Shown: positions 1 through 11,399 of the stretch, piece after piece | Position numbering within the stretch: position 1 is the stretch's first letter | Layout of the letters: the number at the start of each line of letters is the position of its first letter | Translations under genes and position numbers: made by a program | The notes under the pieces: model-generated | Told to the model about the DNA's origin: nothing | The model's input: only the letters and a program-made list of their open reading frames with translations | Database searches by the model: none | NCBI GenBank assembly: GCA_950097015.1 | Contig: CATNEN010000002.1 | Coordinates: forward strand, 3,596,001 to 3,660,000 | From: Macrostomum hystrix | Taxonomy: Eukaryota; Platyhelminthes; Macrostomidae | DNA length: 64,000 nt | Direction: 5' to 3'

Positions 1-480
1 TCTAAGCCGGGCTGCTGCTGCTCATTGAGTGCCGACAGCAGACTGGGCAACTGTTATACCTAGAACGGGCCGGACTGTGTAATGTGACAATCTTTTCCTT
101 GGTCAATCTACATGTAAAAATGGTCTAAATCAACATACCATGGTACTTATAGAAGACTAGATTTATATTCATCCTTTCTCACTCGTTTTTTGTATCTAGC
201 TTGTTCTGAAATTTTGGTATGTGAAAATTGCCAGGAAAACAATCGGCTGCAAAAACAGAGCAACACTGATGAGATGAGATAACATGTTTCATAGCAAATG
301 GTACCCAAATTATCATCGACACACTGTGTTAAATCTGTAGCTCCCCAGTCAGGTCTGTTTGGGGTCGAAAAGCCTTCATAATTGAGCGTCAGGACAGTAA
401 AGTACGTTTCTTATTTTGCAGAATGCAGGTCACATTTCAGCGTCAGTTTCGTTACTGGCTTTTTTATTCTAGTCTTTTAT
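1..480. other. Intergenic DNA, nothing recognised
   Basis: Moderately AT-rich sequence with no supported coding exon, RNA gene or clear repeat. Confidence 0.5.
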
Positions 481-732
481 CACTAACAGTTTAAACACCA
501 ACAGTAGCTGTTTTTTTATTTTAATTATTAGGCTTTGATTGGGTTCAAAAATAAATAGTAAGTACTTTCAATTTGCTATTGTGAAAGCAAATATTATTGT
601 TTTCTTTATTACTACTTTTCTCGCTGTGAGATAAGAATAAAAGTTTTTTCCAAGTGTAGCAGCAAGTTTTATTCGATACTAAACTGACGAAATAGTTTTG
701 AGCATAGCTACAAGCGTAGTCGAAACCCAAAC
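480..732. repeat. Old dispersed repeat, left part
   Basis: This segment, resumed after 1645, matches about 11400-11830 at low but recognisable identity. Both contain a poly-T stretch, a Ctcgctctgagataagaa-like block and a ttCgataCaAAACtg-like block. The copy here is split by the inverted-repeat element at 733-1644, so this repeat is older than that insertion. Confidence 0.5.
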
Positions 733-1644
733 TATACTGTCTAACAAAAGTTCTTGTACGGTTGCTTCTGTTGCTTCTAGTATCCATAATTTCCATCCGA
801 TTCAAATGAAAATTAGTGCAAATCAAAGCTGGGAATCCCTGCAACATTTTCTGTTTCACCGTATTTTTTATTCTGGAGTGGCTCGGAACAGCTTGCCGTT
901 TAGCACAGACAGGTCGAATAAAAAGTGACAGAATGACATAGAGCAAGCAGTCTATGGCCAACTTTCTTCACGCGCTGACAAACTCCACAGAGTGTCTAGG
1001 AAGCCTTCTGTCGATCGATCGCTCTGTGTGTGGGGTTTGCTTTACTTCTTCACAGATAATCAGATATGGTCATTGGTGACAGAATTCGTTGCCGCAAATT
1101 TGGTCGCATAGTGCTGAACAGTAGATTTTGGCACGACGAGATGGTTTGCAATCCTGCCAAGCGACCAGCCTGCGTCCTCTCGAAGCGAAACGATTCTCCA
1201 ACGAATTTCTTGGCTCACAACAGGCATGTCTCTCAGAAAGGGCAAGTTAAGTCATGGAACTTTGCGAGGAAGCACAGGGTTATACAGTGTGCGACAGTTT
1301 AGGCCATAGACATGTCGCGTGGGGTGAAGAAGTAAAGCAAACCCCACACACAGAGCGATCGATCGACAGAAGGCTTCCTAGACACTCTGTGGAGTTTGTC
1401 TGCGCGTGAAGAAAGTTGGCCATAGACTGCTTGCTCTATGTCATTCTGTCACTTTTTATTCGACCTGTCTGTGCTAAACGGCAAGCTGTTCCGAGCCACT
1501 CCAGAATAAAAAATACGGTGAAACAGAAAATGTTGCAGAGATTCGCAGCTTTCATTTGCACTAATTTTCATTTGAAACGGATGGAAATTATGGATACTAG
1601 AGGCAACAGAAGCAACCGTACAAGAACTTTTGTTAGACAGTATA
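733..1644. mobile_element. Tc1/mariner-like element with ~320-bp inverted repeats
   Basis: The arms 733-1053 and 1324-1644 are inverted copies of about 321 bp at roughly 95% identity. The outer ends read TATACTGTCTAAC and its reverse complement, consistent with a TA target duplication. The 270-bp centre encodes, on the minus strand, a helix-turn-helix peptide typical of Tc1-like transposases, but no DDE catalytic domain. It is therefore a non-autonomous derivative. It interrupts an older dispersed repeat whose uninterrupted relative lies at about 11.4 kb. The open frames running through the arms are by-products of the inverted repeat. Confidence 0.7.
1060..1245 (-). pseudogene. Tc1-like transposase N-terminal HTH fragment
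   Basis: About 60 residues in the centre of the inverted-repeat element. The peptide contains SQEIRWRIVSLREDAG followed by SLGRIANHLVVPKSTVQ, the paired helix-turn-helix pattern of Tc1/mariner transposases that binds the terminal repeats. No downstream catalytic core follows, so this is a remnant. The family is inferred from the helix pattern alone. Confidence 0.6.
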
Positions 1645-2600
1645 GAAAAAATGTCAAGCATAGCTAAAAGCGTTATGCTCGAAAATTGTTAAAACTAAAA
1701 AAGAATGACTTCAAGCGTTATTGGATTCGAAACTAACTGAACTGTTCGAGCACACATAGCTATTAGCAATATTTTATTTTCAAAACGAAATAAAATTGTT
1801 TTTAGCATTGCTCCAATCGTTATTTGATTCAGAACTAGAAGAAAATATGTTTGCACAGCTAGAAAAGTTATTCGTTTTGCATTTTTACTTTATTTGAGCA
1901 TTTGCTTTATTTGAGCAAAGTGATTCAAAACTAAATGAAGACTGTTTGAGCATGCGTAGCTTTTAGCGTCTTTTAACGAAAGAAAAGTGCTACGAGCATA
2001 GCTGCAATCGTTATTAGATTCAAAACTAGGAAAAAATATTGTAATCCTAGCTAATAGCATTATTTGCCAACCGAAGCGTTTATCGAGGGTAAAGCGTGAA
2101 TAGCCGAGCGAAAAGCATGAATTATCATGCTTTATCGATACCGGAGAATGAAAAAATTTGGGAAATCAATATTATCGAGTGAGAATCATAAATGATTGAG
2201 CGGAGAGCATGATTTATTGAGGGAAAAGAATAAATTATTGATGAAAAATCGTGAATTTTTTCGAGGAGGTATCATTATTTTTTTTAACGGGCTAGAATGT
2301 ATTATCGAGGGGTAGCATGACAAATTGAGATGGTAGCATGATTTTACAAGGGTAAGCATGATTAGGGTGTAGCATAAATTATTCACGGGCAGCATAAGTT
2401 ATCGAGGACACAGCATTTATTAGTGTCGGAACTTAATCAAATGTGAGAGTGGTACGATTTATTGTGATGTTTGCATACAGGGGTGGGAGCAAGATTTTTC
2501 GAGAGGGTAGCATGATATATCAAAGGGTCGCATGATTTATTGAAGAGATATTAAGTAAAGATAAGCAGAGTTGTGAAGTTGTACATTTAAAGTTACTCTT
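1645..2600. repeat. Old dispersed repeat, right part, with degenerate 20-bp motif
   Basis: Continues the interrupted repeat, with several gcattgctNcaatcgtta-like blocks also seen at about 11.76 kb. From about 2090 it passes into degenerate copies of a ~20-bp unit approximated by GGGTAGCATGATTTATCGAG. The same motif recurs at about 8.0, 11.1, 12.0 and 14.3-14.8 kb. Confidence 0.5.
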
Positions 2601-2739
2601 CTTCTCATGGCTTTATAGCATGAACTTCTTCTCCCCAAGGGGCTCTTGGTTGCTAGTCTTCTATATATATATTTATTTTATTATTATTTTTTTTTATATA
2701 ACTAAAGATGAAAACTATCTATATATATGTATGCGCGAT

Positions 2740-3110
2740 CGATTTTCTCAAAAACGGCTTAACCGATTTTCACTATTTCTTCACCAAAAGATGCCAAATA
2801 TGGGGACAATTATACTCGTATTTTTATTAAGCTTAAATTTATTGCTAAAGGGATTAAATATTCGAAAAACTGTTTTAGATAGGATTTTTAATGCATTCAA
2901 TCAGAGCCAGTTTTGTCAACGTGCACACCACTGCCAATTTTAATGATTGCATCAGGGCCAGTTTTGTTAAAAGTGAGTACACTGATAAGAATTTCACTGT
3001 GTCAACCCCACTGGCGAGACAGTCAGTGCGAATTTATTTATAAATAGATTGCATCACATCTTTTCACACCCATGTCAGAATTTCACTGACTGCCGCTAAA
3101 TTGGAATTGC
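2740..3110 (+). repeat. Dispersed repeat, copy 1
   Basis: Contains AAAACGGCTTAACCGATTTT near 2752 and gcatcagggccagttttgtt near 2950. A copy in opposite orientation lies at about 15200-15480 in an intron of the Ig gene, and a short fragment with gggccagttatgttaa lies at about 63890. No coding capacity was recognised. Confidence 0.5.
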
Positions 3111-3344
3111 ATCGTCAACTTGCGCAACACTCCCTAGCTGACTGAGTTAGAAGCCTGCACGATCTGGACAGAACCTAAGTGTACTCTATTTGTACAAAGC
3201 CAGAACTTTGAGAATTCATTTTATAAGGCTAATTTTTGCCTCCACAATCCAACAGTCGGAGTAGCCGATGTGTAGGCACTAGGAATAGGTTAGGCTAGGC
3301 AAGGCGAAGTGTCCTTGGTTCGACTCTGCACTGCGTCAAATATT

Positions 3345-3600
3345 TGAAATAATTTTCAGTCAGTAGTGATGGATGCAAAGCAAATTTTTTAATTTTAATT
3401 TTGGAAATAAGTGGGAAATTTTTAATTCCCTTATGCCAAACCAGAGTTTGAATCATGGCTAAACCCGAGTTTGAATCAAGGCTAACCCAGAGTTTTAATC
3501 ATGACTAAACCAGATTTTGAATCATGGTTAAACCAGGGTTTAAATCATGGCTAAACCAGAGTTTAAATCATGGCTAAACCAGAGTTTGAATCATGGCTTA
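3345..3600. repeat. Minisatellite of ~23-bp units flanking the satellite
   Basis: Degenerate units of the form GGCTAAACCAGAGTTTGAATC. The stretch near 3350 repeats the AATTTTCAGYCAGTAGTGAT block found inside each large unit, so a decayed unit probably once extended to here. Confidence 0.6.
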
Positions 3601-6600
3601 CCCAGAGTTTGAATCCTGGCAAAATCAGAGTTTGAATCATGGCTAAACCAGAGTCTGAATCATGGCCAAACCAGAGTTTGAATCATTGCAAAAACAGAGT
3701 TTGAATCATGGCCAAACCAGAGTTTGAATCATAGCCCACCAGGGTTTAAAACATGGCGAAACCTGGGTTTGAATCTTGGCTAACCCAGCGTTTGAAAAAT
3801 CAACGTCAACTGGGGAGTCATCATCAAAATGGGGATCATGGTGAACTGGGGGATAATCGTCAATCGGAGGATCTTGGTAAACTGGGGGATAATTGTCAAC
3901 TGGGGGATCATTGTCAACTGGGGGGTAATGGTCAACTGGGGGATAATCGTCAACTGGGGGATCATGGTAAACTGGGGGATAATTGTCAACTGGGGGATCA
4001 TTGTCAACTGGGGGATCATCATCAACTGGGGGATCATTGTGAACTGGGGGATCTTTGTCAACTGGGGGATAATTGTCAACTAGGGGATCATTGTTGCTAT
4101 AAAAGTCTGTAAATTCAGCTGCTAAAAAGTATATACTAGACGAATTAAAAGTATTTCTGCTCCCCGAAGGGGGGCAAAACATGCTAGTCATTTAGACTAA
4201 TTTTCAGCCAGTAGTGATTGAAGATTATTTAAATTTATTTTTTTCATTTCGTAAATAAAATATCATAAATCATAGCAAATCTGAGTTTGAATCATTGCAA
4301 CAATAGAGTCTGAATCATGGCTAAACCAGAGTCTGAAACATGGCTAAACCAGAGCTTGAATCATGGCTAAACTGGAGTCTCAATCATGGCTAAACCATAG
4401 TCTGAATCATGGCTAAACCAGCGTTTGAATCATGGCTTGCCCAGAGTTTGAATCCTGGCAAAATCAGAGTTTTAATCATGACTAAACCAGATTTTGAATC
4501 ATGGTTAAACCAGCGTTTGAATTATGGCTAAACCAGAGTTTGAATCATGGCTAAAGCAGACTTTGAATCATGGCTAAACCAGAGTTTGAATCATGGCTAA
4601 ACCAACGTTTGAATCATGGCTAACCCAGAGTCTGAATCATGGCTAAATTTGAATCAAGGCGAAACCAGAGTTTGAATCATGGCCAAACCAGAGTTTGAAT
4701 CATGGCTAAACCAGAGTTTGAATCATGGCTAAACGAGAGTCTGAATCATAGCTAAACTAGAGTTTGAATCATGGCTAAACCAGAGTTTGAATCATGGCTA
4801 AACCAGAGTTTGAATCATGGCTAAACCAGAGTCTGAATCATGGCCAAACCAGAGTTTGAATCATGGCTAAACTAGAGTCTGAATCATGGCTAAACCAGAG
4901 TTTGAATCATGGCTTACCCAGAGTTTGAATCCTGGCAAAATCAGAGTTTGAATCATGGCTAAACCAGAGTCTGAATCATGGCCAAACCAGAGTTTGAATC
5001 ATTGCAAAAACAGAGTTTGAATCATGGCCAAACCAGAGTTTGAATCATAGCCCACCAGGGTTTAAAACATGGCGAAACCTGGGTTTGAATCTTGGCTAAC
5101 CCAGCGTTTGAAAAATCAACGTCAACTGGGGAGTCATCATCAAAATGGGGATCATGGTGAACTGGGGGATAATCGTCAATCGGAGGATCTTGGTAAACTG
5201 GGGGATAATTGTCAACTGGGGGATCATTGTCAACTGGGGGGTAATGGTCAACTGGGGGATAATCGTCAACTGGGGGATCATGGTAAACTGGGGGATAATT
5301 GTCAACTGGGGGATCATTGTCAACTGGGGGATCATCATCAACTGGGGGATCATTGTGAACTGGGGGATCTTTGTCAACTGGGGGATAATTGTCAACTAGG
5401 GGATCATTGTTGCTATAAAAGTCTGTAAATTCAGCTGCTAAAAAGTATATACTAGACGAATTAAAAGTATTTCTGCTCCCCGAAGGGGGGCAAAACATGC
5501 TAGTCATTTAGACTAATTTTCAGCCAGTAGTGATTGAAGATTATTTAAATTTATTTTTTTCATTTCGTAAATAAAATATCATAAATCATAGCAAATCTGA
5601 GTTTGAATCATTGCAACAATAGAGTCTGAATCATGGCTAAACCAGAGTCTGAAACATGGCTAAACCAGAGCTTGAATCATGGCTAAACTGGAGTCTCAAT
5701 CATGGCTAAACCATAGTCTGAATCATGGCTAAACCAGCGTTTGAATCATGGCTTGCCCAGAGTTTGAATCCTGGCAAAATCAGAGTTTTAATCATGACTA
5801 AACCAGATTTTGAATCATGGTTAAACCAGCGTTTGAATTATGGCTAAACCAGAGTTTGAATCATGGCTAAAGCAGACTTTGAATCATGGCTAAACCAGAG
5901 TTTGAATCATGGCTAAACCAACGTTTGAATCATGGCTAACCCAGAGTCTGAATCATGGCTAAATTTGAATCAAGGCGAAACCAGAGTTTGAATCATGGCC
6001 AAACCAGAGTTTGAATCATGGCTAAACCAGAGTTTGAATCATGGCTAAACGAGAGTCTGAATCATAGCTAAACTAGAGTTTGAATCATGGCTAAACCAGA
6101 GTTTGAATCATGGCTAAACCAGAGTTTGAATCATGGCTAAACCAGAGTCTGAATCATGGCCAAACCAGAGTTTGAATCATGGCTAAACTAGAGTCTGAAT
6201 CATGGCTAAACCAGAGTTTGAATCATGGCTTACCCAGAGTTTGAATCCTGGCAAAATCAGAGTTTGAATCATGGCTAAACCAGAGTCTGAATCATGGCCA
6301 AACCAGAGTTTGAATCATTGCAAAAACAGAGTTTGAATCATGGCCAAACCAGAGTTTGAATCATAGCCCACCAGGGTTTAAAACATGGCGAAACCTGGGT
6401 TTGAATCTTGGCTAACCCAGCGTTTGAAAAATCAACGTCAACTGGGGAGTCATCATCAAAATGGGGATCATGGTGAACTGGGGGATAATCGTCAATCGGA
6501 GGATCTTGGTAAACTGGGGGATAATTGTCAACTGGGGGATCATTGTCAACTGGGGGGTAATGGTCAACTGGGGGATAATCGTCAACTGGGGGATCATGGT

Positions 6601-6820
6601 AAACTGGGGGATAATTGTCAACTGGGGGATCATTGTCAACTGGGGGATCATCATCAACTGGGGGATCATTGTGAACTGGGGGATCTTTGTCAACTGGGGG
6701 ATAATTGTCAACTAGGGGATCATTGTTGCTATAAAAGTCTGTAAATTCAGCTGCTAAAAAGTATATACTAGACGAATTAAAAGTATTTCTGCTCCCCGAA
6801 GGGGGGCAAAACATGCTAGT
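3600..6820. repeat. 1,316-bp higher-order tandem repeat, ~2.45 copies
   Basis: Two full units and one partial unit (about 3600-4915, 4916-6231, 6232-6820) repeat at exactly 1,316 bp. Each contains an array of ~23-bp units (GGCTAAACCAGAGTTTGAAT) and an array of 18-bp units (AACTGGGGGATCATTGTC). The copies look essentially identical, which suggests very recent duplication. Because 18 is a multiple of three, several frames on both strands stay open for 80-160 codons and encode only Asp/Pro/Val- or Gly/Leu/Asp-type repeats. I do not regard these as genes. The third copy ends abruptly at 6820. Confidence 0.9.
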
Positions 6821-7486
6821 ATATACTAAAAGGGAAAATTGTCTATCTGTGTCAATTCACTCAATGTAAAAAACTGGTCTTGTCGTGGATCTGGCAAACG
6901 CATTGTCTGATTTTTGCGAATCTTTCTCCAAAGAAAGAAAAATATTTCACTCACTTAACGAGATGGTACACAATAATTTTCTAAGCAGTTCCTTCATTCT
7001 AAAGGCATTAAATATTCTAAAAGCAAACATTTTTTTGCTTTAATTTTACGTTCTTTTTTATCTTAAGTATCGGGCCTGACACTGTCAGTTTATTATATTG
7101 CATCAGCGCTTTTTCTCGCCCGCGCGTGCTTTAGTAGCACTGAGGGCCGATACTCTCTGTGAGTTCATCACTGTTTTTAGCACCCGTACGTGCGTTTATA
7201 TATGGCGATAGTGATATTGGTCTCAGAATCCTGATTTTCGCTGACGGGCCTCTTCAGGGATCGATTCCGCCAAAGCCGCCGCGGCCAACGTTGTTCGAGT
7301 AGGCGCTCCCGCAAAGCCAGAAAACGCCTCTTTGCCACGCTAGCCCGGGCCCCGCCACGCTTGAGGGCTCAGGGAATGCAAGACGGCCACCTTGTCGGAG
7401 GATGCCTGCCTTCCGACAGGCATCCGGGAAGTGTTTGGGATTAAGGATGACAGTATTTGGGATCAGGGATGATATTGTCGGAGATC
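6821..7486. other. Intergenic DNA with short hairpin
   Basis: No gene recognised. A GC-rich stretch at 7250-7440 contains a small hairpin near 7402-7426 (GGATGCCTG with its complement CAGGCATCC around an 8-base loop). Confidence 0.4.
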
Positions 7487-7560
7487 AGGGGGTGAGTTGC
7501 AGAATGGTGTAACACGTTTGCTTCTCGCACCAAGGTCCCTGAGCTCGATTCCACAGCTCA
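7487..7560 (+). mobile_element. SINE family 1, head fragment
   Basis: Only the tRNA-like head is present: GAGTTGCAGAATGG (A-box region) and GAGCTCGATTCC (B-box region). It ends where the adjoining minisatellite begins. Confidence 0.65.
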
Positions 7561-7715
7561 TTGAGTAGGTTCGGACTGTTGGTTTCGGTAGACTGAGAAT
7601 TATATTTGAGTAGGCTGGGAATTTTTGCTTGAGTAAGCTAAGACTCTTTATTTGAGTAGGCTGAGACAGTTTACATGAGTAGGCGAAGCCTCTTTATTTG
7701 ACTTTATTTGAGTAA
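7561..7715 (+). repeat. Degenerate minisatellite, TTTGAGTAGGCTGAGAC units
   Basis: Five to six degenerate units of about 25-30 bp containing tgagtaggctgagactctt. Confidence 0.6.
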
Positions 7716-7969
7716 GAAGCACTCTCTTCTCACTTCTCTCGCGTGTTGGATAAGACAAACAAACAGGCCGTGCGCTTTAATTGGTTTTTAGCTGCGATGT
7801 TGAACAATTTTAAACGAACCAAAAACGTATTCTGGTACATTTTGAGAGGAGAGAGGTGGGCGCGAGTAGCGAGAATATCCCTCGAGGCCGGTAGAGCAGG
7901 CAAGGTATGGTCTTGAGGTGGGTGGGCGAACTTTGATGGCATCTTAGCACGGCGGTTCAGGCAAATAAG

Positions 7970-8130
7970 GCTGACCCTTCGATAACTTTTGCTGACTCCT
8001 CGATAATTTATGCTGTCCCGACGATAATTTATGCTGTCCCGTCGATAAATTATGCTGTACCATCGATAATTTATGCTGTCCCTCTATATATCAAGCTAAC
8101 CAGCTAACCCCTCGATAATTTGATGCTTTC
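7970..8130. repeat. Degenerate tcgataatttatgctgtccc units
   Basis: Six to seven imperfect ~20-bp units. This is the reverse-complement version of the dispersed motif seen at 2.1-2.5 kb. Confidence 0.6.
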
Positions 8131-8142
8131 CTCTTAATAATA

Positions 8143-8356
8143 ATAATAATAATTGCAGGAGGGCTGCGGACAATGACACATACTTAGGTGACACTAGACC
8201 CACAGCCAGCGAGGAGGCAATTCTGCCCATTTCGCTGACTCCTAAGCACACACGCACACAAATACCGTCCGCGTGAATGTGGCCTCGCCGTGAAATCGAA
8301 CTTAGGGACCGTGGTGCGAGAGGCAAATGCGTTAACCGCTCTGCCACTGACCCCCA
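8143..8356 (-). mobile_element. SINE family 1, internally deleted copy
   Basis: In minus orientation it has the tRNA-like head at its right end (GGCAGAGCGGTTAACGC near 8340) and an A/T-rich tail (TAATAATAAT) at its left end. About 100 bp of the body are missing compared with the copy at 50863-51199. Confidence 0.8.
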
Positions 8357-8880
8357 TATGCTTTCCCCTTCTTTACATAACGTTTTTATCTTGACATCTT
8401 GCGGTGGAAACCTTAATTTTCATGCTGTCCTGCCATCCAATGTATATATTTTTTACTTGCGAATACGCTTCAGAACATTATCAAACGATAGGCAGTCTCA
8501 GCGTGCCACGTCAATGCTAGATTTTACCATAGACAGCGTGCATCAACGGCCTAAAATGCGTGCGTCAATGACCGTTATCAGCACGCAAACTTAGAGTGCA
8601 TTTATTTGAGCTCAAAACGTAGTAAGAATTAACGGTACAACAAGGGGATTGTTGTTGGTGTTTACGAAATATTAACGGCGACAACATTTTCATAGCAGTT
8701 TGCATGGCATACTCCAGATGACCGTGTGTGGCATTGTCAAGTAGAAATGTCACTTACTCGTGCTCTTATTAGAACTTAAGCAGCTCACTTAAGGTTGAAT
8801 GTGCAGTTCTCAAAATGTCCACCAAAGTGGAATGACAGCGCTGGAGCTCCAGCGTTGCCATGGGTCGAACTTGTCACACA
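8357..8880. other. Intergenic DNA, nothing recognised
   Basis: No supported exon or repeat family; short open frames only. Confidence 0.4.
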
Positions 8881-8883
8881 AAC

Positions 8884-10385
8884 TTACTGCACCACCTGAC
8901 TGGAGGGAAGCTGAAGCGTGGACTGCTGCGCATGCGGCGTCGATGCGCCGGTGACCCCTGGAACTGTCAGATGACAGTTGACATGCCGGATGACACCGTC
9001 GGGGGTGGGCTCAGCTGATCTCTGCGGCGGCGGCGGCCCTGGAATTGCTACCACGCCCGTCTGTTGACGCCCGTACAGCGATCCGGATAGAGCGTCTGAC
9101 ATCTTCCCCATGTCCGTTGCCTTCCGCTTCCCATGCGTGAGGTACCTAAAGTGCGATTGAAAGTAGTTACTCATGACGTTGACATGTTCACTTTGTTAGT
9201 GCAAAGCCCGTCATATATGGGTACTCACCGTTGCACAGTCTTTGCCTCCTTGTGGCCAGTAATTTTGCAAATTTGCTCCAGCCTGAATCCTGCCTGGTGA
9301 AGGTCCGCAATCACAGTTGGCCGAATATTGTGCGGCGTGTAGATCTTTGACAGGGCAGCTTTCGTTGAGATAGTCTTCATCATTCCGCCAACGGTATTCA
9401 CCCCGGCTGGCTGTTTCGTGTACCATGGGCCCCCAGCTGCAGAGGACTTCTTCGGTGTCAGAAGCAGCGGAGATCCTTCCGTCTCAGCGTCACCCAGAGC
9501 CTCCCGTCGCTTCTCGAGGTAAAGCCGCAGTGCCTGCACTGGACATTGCGTCGTCCCAGTGGCCTTGATCACCGCATCTCTGTTGTCACTCATGGCTCCG
9601 GCATTGAGTTCCCGTCCCAGATTCTTCTGCAACCCTGTGCGAAGCCGGACTAGAGTGCCACAGTCGGCATTGTCCTCGAACACCAGACTGTCCGAATCCA
9701 ATCCACGGAACCATTCTCTCCCACGCTGGCCGAAAAAGTAGATGAGGACAAAGTATACCTCGTGCAACAGGGTCGTCGGCGACGCACGGTCAAAGTACCG
9801 CGCCAACCTGCCCTCATCTTCCTCACTGATGGCCTCGTAATGGTTGATCCGTCCACCAGCCTTTAGAAACATTCGCGCCACCGCCTTCAAAGCCAGATTG
9901 GCTGCGTGGAACTTGTCATTCTCGATTATGTTCAGAGACCTAACCCTCCGAAAGTAGCGGAAAAGTCCAGCTCTCGCACAAATCAGAGATGTCGGAGCGT
10001 ACAGAGAACCGTCTTCCTTTCTTAGTGTGGCGTAAAACAGTCGCAGCTTGCAGGCCAGTTCATCCTCACTGCACAAATCGATGTCGAAAGGCAAAAATGC
10101 GTTTGTCGTCAGGAACTGCTTGAATCGTTCGACTGCAGCGATCTCTTTTCTCTCGGTGGACACGACCTTCGTATCCTCGTATTGCTGCGCTGCAATTGCC
10201 TCCAAATCCGCGGTAGAGTCGTCTGGCAGTAACGCACAGAGTTCGTCCAGGGTGGGACATTCAAAATCTTCATACATTTCCTTCTCCACCACGTCGTTCA
10301 GCTGGAAGAGCTCCCTCTGGAGTCGAATCTCGTCCATGGTCAAGCCAGATATGCACTCATTCGGCCAGTGCATTAGGTTGATCAT
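8884..10385 (-). CDS. Crypton-type tyrosine recombinase, two exons
   Basis: Exon 1 is 10385-9229 and exon 2 is 9145-8884; the 83-bp intron has a GTGAGT donor and a TTTAG acceptor. Joined, they give 472 codons with no stop, starting at an ATG. Tyrosine-recombinase motifs are in order. Residues 219-225 (GQRGREW) hold the first catalytic Arg, 281-290 is CPVQALRLYL, 352-355 (HNIR) is the H-x-x-R box, and 378 is the second His in TGHKE. Tyr387 is the first whole codon of exon 2. The catalytic set R-H-R-H-Y therefore looks complete. It resembles the DUF3504/KIAA1958-like recombinases of animal Cryptons, which cut and rejoin DNA through a covalent phosphotyrosine. The N-terminal 90 residues are acidic. 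Exon 2 adds a Pro-rich tail of about 85 residues. It may be an active transposon or a domesticated host gene; termini and target duplications were not identified. Confidence 0.8.
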
Positions 10386-10389
10386 GTCG

Positions 10390-10670
10390 AAATCTTATCT
10401 ACTCAAATGCGTTGGGGCTTGCGCCTTAAGCCAGCCTGACCGCCCAAAAACATGGGCGTGCGCCAACGCACTTGTCTATGGTCGAAAGAGTAAGGACGGA
10501 TCGATGCGGAAACGGCCTCTCATTGTACACTTTTGGAGGGGTTTTTTCCCAGCCACCAATGAAGCCTGATTGTTGCACGCCTTTACTGTCTATGTCCCGA
10601 ACCCCGCCAGCTCGTCTCGCTGTCTTACAGCCTTCCCCAAACTGAGTTCTCTTGCTGCCCTAAGTCAGGC
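10390..10670. other. Non-coding flank of recombinase with repeated inverted motifs
   Basis: No exon recognised. Contains repeated gcgtgc/gcacgc motifs beside gtctatg(g/t) words, related to the inverted repeats just downstream. Confidence 0.4.
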
Positions 10671-10673
10671 GGT

Positions 10674-10811
10674 CTACTTTTGGACCATAGACATTTCGGG
10701 CGTGCACCAATCGACAAAATAATCGATTGCTGCACGCCCCGCGAGACCGCTGGCTATATCCGCTCCGTGAGACTGATTGTTGCACGCCCCAACTGTCTGT
10801 GGTCCAAAAGT
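10674..10811. repeat. Inverted repeat with internal hairpin
   Basis: Outer arms 10674-10712 and 10772-10811 are imperfect inverted copies, both containing acttttggaccaYaGACa and a gggcgtgca(c/a)caatc block. Inside, 10698-10714 and 10723-10739 pair over 17 bp with one mismatch around an 8-base loop. This could be the end of a transposon or a foldback element. Confidence 0.65.
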
Positions 10812-10822
10812 ATACAATGCCA

Positions 10823-10911
10823 GTGATAAACGGCTATGAGTGCTGCAATGTTTTTAACCGAGGGCGCGTAACTCGGTTAAAAACATTGCAGCACTCATAG
10901 CCGTTTATTAC
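10823..10911. repeat. Near-perfect 40-bp hairpin
   Basis: Arms 10823-10862 and 10872-10911 are complementary over 40 bp with one mismatch, separated by the 9-base loop GGCGCGTAA. Confidence 0.9.
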
Positions 10912-10949
10912 TATATCATTGGATAATGCTGTTAACGCACTGCTTTCTC

Positions 10950-11012
10950 GTGCACCAACGAGCAGAGACACGAGTGCGCTTCGCGCATTCGTGTCTCTGC
11001 TCGTTGGTGCAC
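10950..11012. repeat. Near-perfect 30-bp hairpin
   Basis: Arms 10950-10979 and 10983-11012 pair over 30 bp with one mismatch around a 3-base loop. Weaker pairing continues outward (TAACGCAC on both sides) to about 10932 and 11030. Confidence 0.9.
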
Positions 11013-11059
11013 TCAAAAGCCGTGCGTTACCTAACCATTGTATTCGCAGGGCATTTGCA

Positions 11060-11240
11060 AGGCTTACAGAGGTAGCATGGATTTTCGAGGGGAAGCATGA
11101 ATTGTCGAGGGGATAGCATGAGTAATCGAAGGGGTAGCCTTAATTTTTTAGGAGTTATTTCGGACAATAGAACGAGAGGCATAAATTATAGAGCGGTAGC
11201 ATGCTTTATCGAAAGGGTAACATTATTTTTATTGACACAC
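11060..11240 (+). repeat. Degenerate ggtagcatgaatTaTCGAGG units
   Basis: Further copies of the dispersed ~20-bp motif, in plus orientation. Confidence 0.5.
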
Positions 11241-11399
11241 TGAAAACTTTTGTAAATTGTACAGATTAGACTTTCATATTTCTCAATTTTAGTCAGACCC
11301 CTCCTCCTCCTTTCTATCTCTATATAAAACTGCAGTCTATATATGGTCACAAGTTGTCTCGAATTCGATCATTGTGCTGTTTTATTCATCTAGCTCCGA

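Noticed and set aside
545-961. 138-codon minus-strand frame with a hydrophobic start
   Set aside because: Runs through one arm of an inverted-repeat element and is mirrored at 1416-1667; a non-ATG start is required.
3706-6814. Asp/Pro/Val-repeat proteins of 158-161 residues in three copies
   Set aside because: 18-bp satellite translations. Several frames are open at once, and there is no promoter, splice or signal evidence.
3600-6820. CRISPR-like array
   Set aside because: Units are contiguous or nested tandem repeats without unique spacers, in an animal genome.
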